From assembly GCA_030625445.1 (NCBI GenBank), contig DAOUQU010000110.1:1-5937 (forward strand): 5,937 nucleotides of DNA, written 5' to 3'. Origin of the DNA: Gammaproteobacteria bacterium (lineage in GTDB: Bacteria; Pseudomonadota; Gammaproteobacteria; Chromatiales; Chromatiaceae). The first letter of the stretch is position 1. Each line of letters starts with the position of its first letter. The notes below the pieces were generated by a model. It did no database searches and had not been told where the DNA came from. It saw only the letters and a program-made list of their open reading frames with translations. Positions 1 to 5,812 of the stretch are shown piece by piece. Both the position numbers and the translations under genes were made by a program.

Positions 1-58
1 GGAGAGCATCGCCCTTAAAAGGCGAGGGTCGGGGGTTCGATCCCCTCAGCACCCACCA
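1..58 (+). tRNA. tRNA, valine-type body with anticodon TAA (5' end outside window)
   Basis: This is the 3' portion of a class I tRNA; about 18 bases of the 5' end lie before the window. The anticodon stem is 9-13 paired with 21-25 (TCGCC/GGCGA), and the 7-base anticodon loop is 14-20 (CTTAAAA). The variable loop is only five bases (GGGTC, 26-30). The T arm is 31-35/43-47 around the TTCGATC loop. The acceptor 3' strand is AGCACCC (48-54), with discriminator A55 and an encoded CCA (56-58). The body resembles proteobacterial tRNA-Val, whose anticodon loop normally reads CTTACAA, and a Val-Asp tRNA pair is a familiar arrangement. Here the anticodon at 16-18 is TAA, which would read the leucine codon UUA. 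A true tRNA-Leu would have a long class II variable arm, which is absent. I call it a tRNA-Val derivative with a C36-to-A change, or a sequencing error. The tRNA call is firm; the amino acid identity is not. Confidence 0.9.
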
Positions 59-64
59 AATATT

Positions 65-141
65 GGAGCGGTAGTTCAGTTGGTTAGAATACCGGCCTGT
101 CACGCCGGTGGTCGCGGGTTCGAGTCCCGTCCGCTCCGCCA
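65..141 (+). tRNA. tRNA-Asp (anticodon GTC)
   Basis: A complete 77-base tRNA that delivers aspartate to GAC/GAU codons. The acceptor stem starts GGAGCGG and closes with CCGCTCC, followed by discriminator G138 and an encoded CCA (139-141). The anticodon stem is 92-96 (CCGGC) paired with 104-108 (GCCGG), and the loop 97-103 is CTGTCAC with anticodon GTC at 99-101. The T arm contains GGTTCGAGTCC. The sequence is nearly that of E. coli tRNA-Asp. It lies six bases after the preceding tRNA, so the two are surely one transcript, which ends at the terminator 10 bases downstream. Confidence 0.98.
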
Positions 142-150
142 CTATTCAGA

Positions 151-180
151 AAGGGGCATCCATCCGGATGCCCCTTTTTT
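151..180 (+). terminator. intrinsic terminator of the tRNA operon
   Basis: A perfect 11-bp stem, 151-161 (AAGGGGCATCC) paired with 166-176 (GGATGCCCCTT), closes a 4-base loop ATCC (162-165). It runs into six T residues (175-180). This is a textbook rho-independent terminator. It begins nine bases after the CCA of tRNA-Asp and ends 35 bases before the ppiD start, so it separates tRNA transcription from ppiD. Confidence 0.95.
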
Positions 181-215
181 ATTAATTGGAAGTTACCGCA
201 TACCGGGTTAATACC

Positions 216-2114
216 ATGTTGCAGCAAATTCGAGATAGAGCGCAGGGCTGGTTTGCCTATGCCATCGTTATTTTGATCAGTATTCCTTTCGCACTCTGGG
301 GGATTCAGGAGTATGTAGGGGGAGGCTCGGATCCGGTCGTAGCAAAAGTCGGCAATGTCGAGATTACGCAGCGCACTATGGAGAACAATCTCAACAACTA
401 CCGCAACAACCTGCGTCAGCAGTTTGGCGGCAAAATCCCCGAGTTTTTTAACGACGACATGCTGCGCCAGCAGGTGATGAACGAGATGATCCAGGATGCA
501 TTGCTCACGCAGCAGGTTGATAATCTCAATATTCGCGCCGGCGACGAGATGGTGAGACAGCAGATCCGCAGCATGGAGGTGTTTCAGCGTGATGGAGTTT
601 TCGACAAGGATGAGTACGAACGGGTGATGAGATCCCAGGGCCGCAATATCAATGCATTCACTGAAAATCTGCGCATGAGTCTGGGAACAGGGCTGTTGAC
701 CAATGCTATTTCCACTTCGGCGTTTGTCACTGATGCTGAAATTGACGCATTGATCCGACGCAAAAATCAGCAGCGTGTGGTCTCATGGCTGTTGATTGAT
801 TCTGACAGCTACAAGGATCAGGTCGAGGCCAGCGACAGTGACATTGAATCTTATTATAACGAAAACAAGCAAAATTTCCGTCGTTCGGAGCGCGTCAAGC
901 TCGAGTATGTAGAACTCAACCATGCTGCCCTGTCAGCAGATATCAGCGTCGATGAAGAGGCGCTCAGGGCGAGCTATGAAGAGCGAAAGGATGAGTTCAA
1001 AAGCCCTGAAACACGTACGACACGTCATATATTGATCAAGGTCGGCGGTGATGTCAGTGATGATGACGCAAAAGCCGAGGCGCAAAAACTGCTTGACGAG
1101 ATTAAAGCAGGGGCCGATTTTTCTGAACTGGCCAAAGAGCACTCTGATGACAAGGGTTCCGGATCCAATGGTGGCGATCTTGGAGAGGTAGAGCGGGGCA
1201 TGATGGTCAAGCCGTTTGAGGATGCGGCATTTGCACTGCAGCAGGATCAAATCAGTGAGCTGGTGCGCTCGCGTTTTGGCTATCACATCATCCAGGTGAC
1301 AAAGGTCGAGGGTGGAGATCTGCAGTCATTTGATGACGTCAAACAGAAGCTGGCTGATGAATTCAAAAAGCGGGAAGCTGATGCGCTCTTTGGCGAGAAG
1401 TATGACCAGCTTGCAGAGCTCTCATATGCTGATTCAGGCACGCTGCAGACTGTAGCCGATGCGATTGGCGTCAAGGTCCAGGAGAGTGACTGGCTTCCAC
1501 GCACTGGCGCCAGCGGCAAGTTTGCCAATGCGAAAATTATTGAAGCAGCATTTGGTGATGATGTGCTGAACTCCGGACGCAACAGTGATGTGCTGGAGCT
1601 TGAGGACGATAACTACATGGTCGTTCGTGTGGCGAATCATGAAGAGGAGACCGCAAAGCCACTGGATGAGGTGAGTGCCGGGATTCGCTCGATTCTGGAA
1701 AAAGAGCAGACTACGGAGCTCACTGAGAAGCGCGCGGACGAGGTATTGAAACTGCTCACGCAGGAGGGTGCCAGTATGGGTGATATTGCTGCTGACGAAT
1801 CATTAAAACTCGTACAGGATAAAGCAGTAAAACGTACAGGCAACCAGGAGATTGACCCCCAAATTGTCAGCAAGGCTTTCGCGCAGTCGCGTCCCGTAGA
1901 GGGAAAGAGCAGTTACGGAAAGGTTGAACTGGCATCCGGCAGCGTTGCTGTGATTGGCGTCTCATCAGTCGTTGAGGGTGATCCTGCCGCACTCACTGCA
2001 GAAGAGCGTGACAGTGAACGTCTAAACATGGAAACGGCGCGTGGACAAAGTTCACTCTCCGGCTATATCAAGCAGTTGCGTGCCGACAGCTCTGTCAAGG
2101 TAATGAGTAACTGA
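216..2114 (+). CDS. ppiD: PpiD, membrane-anchored periplasmic peptidyl-prolyl isomerase/chaperone
   Basis: PpiD is an inner-membrane-anchored periplasmic folding factor that works near the Sec translocon on emerging outer-membrane and periplasmic proteins. The ATG at 216 gives 632 residues (E. coli PpiD is 623). It starts MLQQIRDRAQGW, the usual family N-terminus; an in-frame TTG at 186 would add ten unconserved residues and abuts the terminator. One transmembrane segment (about 12-34) acts as an uncleaved signal anchor. A SurA-like N-terminal chaperone region follows (about 35-260), then one parvulin domain (about 265-363), then a C-terminal chaperone region. Aligned by eye to human Pin1, the parvulin active-site positions are filled: H271, D312 (Cys113 position, often Asp in bacteria), M330, F334 and H357, with the GGDLG motif at 319-323. 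No good Shine-Dalgarno or own promoter is visible in the 35 bases after the terminator. A tRNA or hupB gene just upstream of ppiD is common in gammaproteobacteria. Confidence 0.95.
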   Translation: MLQQIRDRAQGWFAYAIVILISIPFALWGIQEYVGGGSDPVVAKVGNVEITQRTMENNLNNYRNNLRQQFGGKIPEFFNDDMLRQQVMNEMIQDALLTQQVDNLNIRAGDEMVRQQIRSMEVFQRDGVFDKDEYERVMRSQGRNINAFTENLRMSLGTGLLTNAISTSAFVTDAEIDALIRRKNQQRVVSWLLIDSDSYKDQVEASDSDIESYYNENKQNFRRSERVKLEYVELNHAALSADISVDEEALRASYEERKDEFKSPETRTTRHILIKVGGDVSDDDAKAEAQKLLDEIKAGADFSELAKEHSDDKGSGSNGGDLGEVERGMMVKPFEDAAFALQQDQISELVRSRFGYHIIQVTKVEGGDLQSFDDVKQKLADEFKKREADALFGEKYDQLAELSYADSGTLQTVADAIGVKVQESDWLPRTGASGKFANAKIIEAAFGDDVLNSGRNSDVLELEDDNYMVVRVANHEEETAKPLDEVSAGIRSILEKEQTTELTEKRADEVLKLLTQEGASMGDIAADESLKLVQDKAVKRTGNQEIDPQIVSKAFAQSRPVEGKSSYGKVELASGSVAVIGVSSVVEGDPAALTAEERDSERLNMETARGQSSLSGYIKQLRADSSVKVMSN

Positions 2115-2141
2115 TTAAAAAGTTTGCAGCAAGAAAACAAA

Positions 2142-2169
2142 GTTGGCAGTCGTCAGTATGCAGTTTGCA
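2142..2169 (+). repeat. degenerate heptad block, inverted relative to the TGCCAAC array
   Basis: Four contiguous 7-base units read GTTGGCA, GTCGTCA, GTATGCA and GTTTGCA, and a further isolated GTTTGCA lies at 2122-2128. GTTGGCA is the exact reverse complement of the TGCCAAC unit tandemly repeated at 2242-2318. The block therefore looks like a decayed left arm of an inverted repeat whose right arm is the perfect array. The roughly 70 bases between them (2170-2241) are A-rich, with no gene that I can support. Confidence 0.7.
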
Positions 2170-2241
2170 GTAAAAACAACAAAAAAAGTTACAGATTCCA
2201 GCAAAAAATGCTTGCAGATGGCAATGACTCGATTAGAGTTT

Positions 2242-2318
2242 TGCCAACTGCCAACTGCCAACTGCCAACTGCCAACTGCCAACTGCCAACTGCCAACTGC
2301 CAACTGCCAACTGCCAAC
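2242..2318 (+). repeat. 11 perfect tandem copies of TGCCAAC
   Basis: Eleven exact 7-bp units start at 2242 and recur every seven bases, the last starting at 2312. There is not one mismatch over 77 bp. The array ends 23 bp before the gltX ATG, so it probably lies in the gltX leader or promoter region. Heptameric short tandem repeats are known from cyanobacteria (STRR sequences) and other bacteria; such arrays change copy number by slippage. Because 7 is not a multiple of 3, every frame is read in turn, so the ORFs through it only encode a repeated ANCQLPT-type peptide. I regard those as artefacts. Confidence 0.97.
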
Positions 2319-2341
2319 TTTAAGTGGATCTCCATAAAACC

Positions 2342-3739
2342 ATGACCATTCGCACCAGATTTGCTCCCAGTCCCACCGGTTACCTGCATGTTGGCGGTGC
2401 CCGCACAGCACTCTTCTCCTGGCTTTATGCGCGCAAGCATGGAGGGGGGTTCATTTTGCGCATCGAAGATACCGACCTGGAGCGTTCTACACAGGAGTCA
2501 GTCAATGCCATTCTCGAGGGAATGGAGTGGCTGGGGCTCGATTATGACGAAGGCCCCTTCTTTCAGACAGAGCGTTTTGAACGTTATGAGGAGGTGATTG
2601 AATCCCTCATGATGAAGGGGCTTGCCTACCGCTGCAACTGCAGCAGGGAGCGTCTCGACAGGCTGCGTGAAGAGCAGATGAAGCGCAAACAGAAGCCGCG
2701 CTACGATGGCCACTGCAGAGAGAGGAATATTCCCGGTAACGAGCCGCATGTGATCCGCTTTCGCAATCCGGACGAAGGTGACGTGGTGGTTGACGATCTC
2801 ATTCGCGGCAGGTTGTTTATCAACAACCGCGAACTCGATGACCTCATTATTCGCCGCAGCGACGGTTCACCCACCTATAACCTGACCGTTGTGGTGGATG
2901 ATGCCGATATGAATATCACGCATGTGATTCGCGGTGACGATCATATCAACAACACGCCACGGCAGATCAATATGCTGCAGGCGCTGAATCTTCCGGTGCC
3001 GAAATATGCGCACCTGCCGATGATTCTCGGTGACGATGGAGCGCGCCTCTCCAAGCGCCATGGTGCGGTCAGTGTCATGCAGTACAAGGAGGAGGGTTAC
3101 CTTCCCGATGCGCTGCTCAACTACCTGGTACGGCTCGGCTGGTCTCATGGCGACCAGGAGATCTTCTCCACTGAAGAGATGATCGAACTGTTTGTGCTGG
3201 AGGGTGTCAACAAGGCGCCGTCCGCCTTCAACACTGAAAAACTGCAGTGGATCAATCAGCACTATCTGAAAGAGCATGATGCCCGCCATGTTGCAATTCA
3301 GCTGGCGCCGCATCTGAATCAGCGTGGTCTCGAGGTCACGGTGGGACACCATCTGCAGGCGGTTGTTGAAGCGCAGCGTGAACGTGCGCAGACGCTCGAA
3401 GAGCTGGCTGATATTTCACTCTTCTACTACCGCGATTTTGATGAGTATGACGCCAAAGCGGCAAAGCGGGCATTTAAACCTGAATCCGTAGAAGCGCTGA
3501 AGGCTGTAAGGTCGGCACTTGAAAAGCTGGATGATTGGCAGCGTGAATCCCTGCATGCTGCCGTTGCAGCCGTGGTTGAGCAGCTCGATGTCGGCTTTGG
3601 CAAGGTGGCCATGCCGCTGCGCATTGCAGTTACCGGCGGCGCACCCTCGCCGGATCTCGACCTGACACTCTCGCTGGTAGGCAGGGAGGCGACGTTGCGC
3701 CGCATCGACCAGGCAATTGCCTGGATTGATAATTCTTGA
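2342..3739 (+). CDS. gltX: glutamyl-tRNA synthetase (GluRS)
   Basis: GluRS is the cytoplasmic class I synthetase that attaches glutamate to tRNA-Glu using ATP. The ATG at 2342 gives 465 residues (E. coli 471) and starts MTIRTRFAPSPTGYLHVGG as in the family; a GTG at 2324 is in frame but adds unconserved residues. Visible signatures are the HIGH-motif variant HVGG (16-19), IEDTDLERS (41-49), GSPTYN (175-180), HVIRGDDHINNTPRQ (194-208) and the KMSKS-motif variant RLSKR (235-239). An anticodon-binding helical domain fills the C-terminal part, from about 330. The zinc-site cysteines of E. coli GluRS are kept (C98, C100, C125), but the fourth ligand His127 is Glu here and a His sits at 124. No strong Shine-Dalgarno is seen; the heptamer array lies immediately upstream. 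glnS follows 104 bp downstream, so the two may share a transcript. A separate GlnRS suggests this is the discriminating type that charges only tRNA-Glu. Confidence 0.98.
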   Translation: MTIRTRFAPSPTGYLHVGGARTALFSWLYARKHGGGFILRIEDTDLERSTQESVNAILEGMEWLGLDYDEGPFFQTERFERYEEVIESLMMKGLAYRCNCSRERLDRLREEQMKRKQKPRYDGHCRERNIPGNEPHVIRFRNPDEGDVVVDDLIRGRLFINNRELDDLIIRRSDGSPTYNLTVVVDDADMNITHVIRGDDHINNTPRQINMLQALNLPVPKYAHLPMILGDDGARLSKRHGAVSVMQYKEEGYLPDALLNYLVRLGWSHGDQEIFSTEEMIELFVLEGVNKAPSAFNTEKLQWINQHYLKEHDARHVAIQLAPHLNQRGLEVTVGHHLQAVVEAQRERAQTLEELADISLFYYRDFDEYDAKAAKRAFKPESVEALKAVRSALEKLDDWQRESLHAAVAAVVEQLDVGFGKVAMPLRIAVTGGAPSPDLDLTLSLVGREATLRRIDQAIAWIDNS

Positions 3740-3760
3740 GTTACCAAATTACAATCATTA

Positions 3761-3822
3761 CTCTCGCAAAGACGCTAAGCCCGCCAGGAAAAACCTTTGC
3801 GATCTTGGCGTCCTGGCGAGAG
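3761..3822. repeat. 62-bp imperfect palindrome with 8-bp internal period
   Basis: The left arm 3761-3788 and right arm 3794-3822 are imperfectly complementary around AAAAA (3789-3793). The outer 7 bp are perfect (CTCTCGC at 3761-3767 with GCGAGAG at 3816-3822), and inner blocks such as GACGC/GCGTC also pair. Each arm shows an 8-base period: CGCAAAGA then CGCTAAGC on the left, TTTGCGAT, CTTGGCGT and CCTGGCGA on the right. It resembles the CGCAAAGA-type interspersed palindromes found between genes in many environmental bacteria. It takes up most of the gltX-glnS gap and would fold into a hairpin in a joint mRNA. It lacks a trailing T run, so it is not an obvious terminator. Confidence 0.85.
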
Positions 3823-3843
3823 ACCGGGGTTTAGAGAAGTTAA

Positions 3844-5517
3844 ATGCAAGAGCAGAAACCAACAAACTTTATCCGCCAGGTGATCGATGCGGATCTGGCC
3901 AGCGGCAAGCACAGCAGCATAGCGACGCGTTTTCCTCCGGAGCCAAACGGCTATCTGCACATCGGCCACGCCAAGTCGATCGTGTTGAATTTCGGCATCG
4001 CGGCGGATTACCGGGGCAGCTGCAATCTGCGCTTTGACGATACCAATCCGCAGAAGGAGGAGGAGGAGTTCGTCGATGCCATCGAGCATGATGTCGAGTG
4101 GCTGGGATACCACTGGGACAATCTCTACTTCGCTTCCGACTACTTCGAGCAGTTGCATGATTATGCGGTGGAGCTGATCAGCAAGGGGCTTGCCTATGTC
4201 TGCGAGCTCTCTGCCGAAGAGATGCGTGAATATCGAGGAACGCTTACCGAGGCCGGCAGGAACAGTCTCTGGCGTGACCGCTCCGTAGATGAGAATCTCG
4301 ATCTCTTCGGGCGCATGCGTGCCGGTGAGTTCGAGGACGGCAGCCGGATATTGCGAGCAAAGATCGACATGGCAGCCCCCAACATCAATATGCGTGATCC
4401 GGTCATCTACCGCATCCGCAGCGGATTGATCCATCATCAGACCGGTGATGCCTGGTGTCTCTACCCGATGTATGACTTCACCCACCCCATCTCCGACGCA
4501 CTGGAGGGGATCACCCACTCGCTGTGTACGCTGGAGTTCGAAGATCACCGTCCACTGTATGACTGGGTGCTGGACAACATCACGATCGACTGCCATCCGC
4601 AGCAGATCGAATTTTCACGTCTCAATCTGCAATATACGGTGATGAGCAAGCGCAAGCTGACACAGCTGGTGGATGACGGCCTGGTCAACGGCTGGAACGA
4701 TCCGCGCATGCCGACTATCGCCGGGCTGCGTCGCCGCGGTTATACCCCTGCTTCGATTCGTGAATTCTGCAACCGCATCGGCATCACCAAGGCGGATAAC
4801 AGCATCGAGATGGGCATGCTCGAGAGCTGCATACGTGAAGATCTGGAGCAGTCCGCGCCGCGCCGCATGGCAGTGCTGAGTCCGCTCAAGGTGGTGTTGA
4901 GCAACTACCCCGAAGATCAGAGCGAACAGCTCTCAGCGCCGAACCACCCCAAGGATGAGAGCATGGGCAAGCGCCTGCTGCCTTTCGAGCGGGAACTCTA
5001 TATCGATCGCAATGACTTTATGGAGGTGGCGCCCAACAGGAAGTTCAAGCGCCTGGTGACTGGAGGAGAAGTTCGACTGCGCAACAGCTACGTGATTCGC
5101 TGCGACGAGGTGATCAGGGATCAGCAGGGTGAAATCAGTGAACTGCACTGCAGTTATGACCCCGATACTCTCGGAAAAAATCCGCCGGATCGCAAGATCA
5201 AGGGCGTCATACACTGGGTGTCGGCAAAACACGGAGTCAAGGCCGAAGTGCGACTCTACGACCGTCTCTTCTCTCATCCTGCGCCGGATTCTGATAAGGA
5301 GATCGAAGACTGGAAGCATCATCTTAACCTGCAATCCCTGGTGGTGGTTGAAAACGCCTTGCTGGAAGCTTCGCTGGGCGAAGCGCAGCCGGGCGAGCGT
5401 TTTCAATTCGAACGTGAAGGCTACTTCTGCCGCGACAGCGTGATTACCGACAAACTGGTCATGAATCGCGTCGTCACCCTGCGCGACTCCTGGGCAAGAA
5501 TCGAAAACAGCAAATAA
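3844..5517 (+). CDS. glnS: glutaminyl-tRNA synthetase (GlnRS)
   Basis: GlnRS is the cytoplasmic class I synthetase that charges tRNA-Gln directly with glutamine, making the Glu-tRNA-Gln amidotransferase route unnecessary. It has 557 residues (E. coli 554). The N-terminus carries TNFIRQVIDADLASGKH as in E. coli. The HIGH motif is HIGH itself changed to H39-I40-G41-H42, inside PPEPNGYLHIGHAKS. The MSKRK form of the KMSKS motif is at 267-271. The residues equivalent to E. coli Asp66 and Tyr211, which recognise glutamine, are present as D65 (RFDDTNP) and Y210 (YPMYDFTH). Other conserved blocks are ALEGITHSLCTLEF (219-232), EGW-like NGWNDPRMPTI (282-292) and RRRGYTPASIREFC (296-309). The C-terminal beta-barrel anticodon-binding region, about 340 to the end, is intact and includes KGVIHWVSA and FQFEREGYFC. 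The start has only a weak purine stretch (AGAGAAG) upstream, so translation may depend on the gltX transcript. Confidence 0.98.
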   Translation: MQEQKPTNFIRQVIDADLASGKHSSIATRFPPEPNGYLHIGHAKSIVLNFGIAADYRGSCNLRFDDTNPQKEEEEFVDAIEHDVEWLGYHWDNLYFASDYFEQLHDYAVELISKGLAYVCELSAEEMREYRGTLTEAGRNSLWRDRSVDENLDLFGRMRAGEFEDGSRILRAKIDMAAPNINMRDPVIYRIRSGLIHHQTGDAWCLYPMYDFTHPISDALEGITHSLCTLEFEDHRPLYDWVLDNITIDCHPQQIEFSRLNLQYTVMSKRKLTQLVDDGLVNGWNDPRMPTIAGLRRRGYTPASIREFCNRIGITKADNSIEMGMLESCIREDLEQSAPRRMAVLSPLKVVLSNYPEDQSEQLSAPNHPKDESMGKRLLPFERELYIDRNDFMEVAPNRKFKRLVTGGEVRLRNSYVIRCDEVIRDQQGEISELHCSYDPDTLGKNPPDRKIKGVIHWVSAKHGVKAEVRLYDRLFSHPAPDSDKEIEDWKHHLNLQSLVVVENALLEASLGEAQPGERFQFEREGYFCRDSVITDKLVMNRVVTLRDSWARIENSK

Positions 5518-5520
5518 CTT

Positions 5521-5574
5521 AACCACAGATACACACAGATAATTGATGGGGAAAAATCAGTGTGCATCCGTGTT
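5521..5574. repeat. ACACAGAT-type inverted repeat element
   Basis: The left arm 5521-5540 (containing CACAGAT and ACACAGAT) is complementary to the right arm 5556-5574 (ATCAGTGTGCATCCGTGTT). About 16 of 19 aligned positions pair, with one bulge, around a 15-base loop (5541-5555). It lies four bases after the glnS stop. The sequence resembles interspersed AACCACAGAT...ATCTGTGG palindromes seen in intergenic regions of many bacteria. It could protect the 3' end of the glnS mRNA; there is no clear T run after it. Confidence 0.75.
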
Positions 5575-5594
5575 ACTCACTACTCACTACTCAG
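5574..5594 (+). repeat. three tandem TACTCAC heptamers
   Basis: TACTCAC at 5574-5580 and 5581-5587 is followed by TACTCAG at 5588-5594, with one mismatch in the last copy. It abuts the inverted repeat on its left and the palindrome on its right. It is a second heptameric tandem repeat in the window, with a unit unrelated to TGCCAAC. Confidence 0.8.
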
Positions 5595-5640
5595 ACCCGT
5601 AGGGCGTCAATAAGCCTGCGCATTGCGCCGCATGGGGTCT
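5593..5640. repeat. GTAGGGCG-type intergenic palindrome
   Basis: The outer arms AGACCC (5593-5598) and GGGTCT (5635-5640) enclose inner arms GGCG-t-CAAT (5603-5611) and ATTGCGCC (5622-5629), which pair with one bulged base. The core resembles the GTAGGGTGCAATAAGC...GCATTGCACC class of interspersed palindromes in gammaproteobacteria. It is followed by CTTTTC only, so a role as a weak terminator for glnS is possible but unproven. Confidence 0.7.
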
Positions 5641-5706
5641 CTTTTCACTCGTTGTCAGATGACCACCTCTCCGCACGCCCCTCAGTTATTTTTTTCACAA
5701 AGAGCA

Positions 5707-5734
5707 TTGACAATCCACATATAGTGTTTATTAT
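5707..5734 (+). promoter_or_regulatory. sigma-70-type promoter for nrdJ
   Basis: A perfect -35 box TTGACA (5707-5712) is followed after 16 bp by TATTAT (5729-5734), which matches the -10 consensus at four of six positions. Transcription would start near 5741, leaving a leader of about 85 bases before the ATG at 5827. The local sequence is markedly AT-rich compared with the genes. The two NrdR-like boxes overlap or follow this promoter, which supports it. Confidence 0.75.
5712..5727. promoter_or_regulatory. NrdR-like operator, box 1
   Basis: The 16-mer AATCCACATATAGTGT matches the known NrdR box consensus ACACWATATATWGTGT at 12 of 16 positions, with the right half almost perfect. It occupies the spacer between the -35 and -10 boxes, where a bound repressor would block RNA polymerase. 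NrdR is the zinc-finger/ATP-cone repressor of ribonucleotide reductase genes in bacteria. Confidence 0.7.
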
Positions 5735-5743
5735 TATAAAAAA

Positions 5744-5759
5744 GCACAATATATAGAAA
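5744..5759. promoter_or_regulatory. NrdR-like operator, box 2
   Basis: The 16-mer GCACAATATATAGAAA matches the NrdR consensus at 12 of 16 positions, with the left half and centre intact (CACAATATATAG). It starts 32 bp after box 1, leaving a 16-bp linker. This three-helical-turn spacing is the usual one for NrdR box pairs, and the box covers the predicted transcription start region. Confidence 0.75.
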
Positions 5760-5812
5760 ACACCCCGATTTTTGCAGAACAAGAGCTCTAAAGCCAACTG
5801 CAGCAACCACCC

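Noticed and set aside
186..215. Upstream TTG start for ppiD
   Set aside because: Adds ten residues absent from the family, has no Shine-Dalgarno and abuts the terminator; ATG at 216 gives the family N-terminus.
2242..2318. CRISPR array
   Set aside because: The 7-bp units are contiguous with no spacers and no cas genes are near.
2324..2341. Upstream GTG start for gltX
   Set aside because: Adds six residues before the conserved MTIRTRFAPSPTGYLH start; no ribosome binding site.
2115..2440. Small ORFs through the heptamer array on both strands, coding repeated ANCQLPT or GSWQLAV-type peptides
   Set aside because: Open only because a stop-free 7-bp unit is repeated; no start signals and no conserved sequence.
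3740..3843. Terminator between gltX and glnS
   Set aside because: The palindrome there is imperfect and not followed by a T run, so readthrough is more likely.
3775..4596. 273-codon open frame on the minus strand
   Set aside because: It lies opposite the 5' part of glnS, whose frame is conserved residue by residue; no recognisable family or ribosome binding site. A coding-strand shadow.
5562..5756. 64-codon ORF downstream of glnS
   Set aside because: It runs through three repeat elements and the nrdJ promoter, with no ribosome binding site and no recognisable product.
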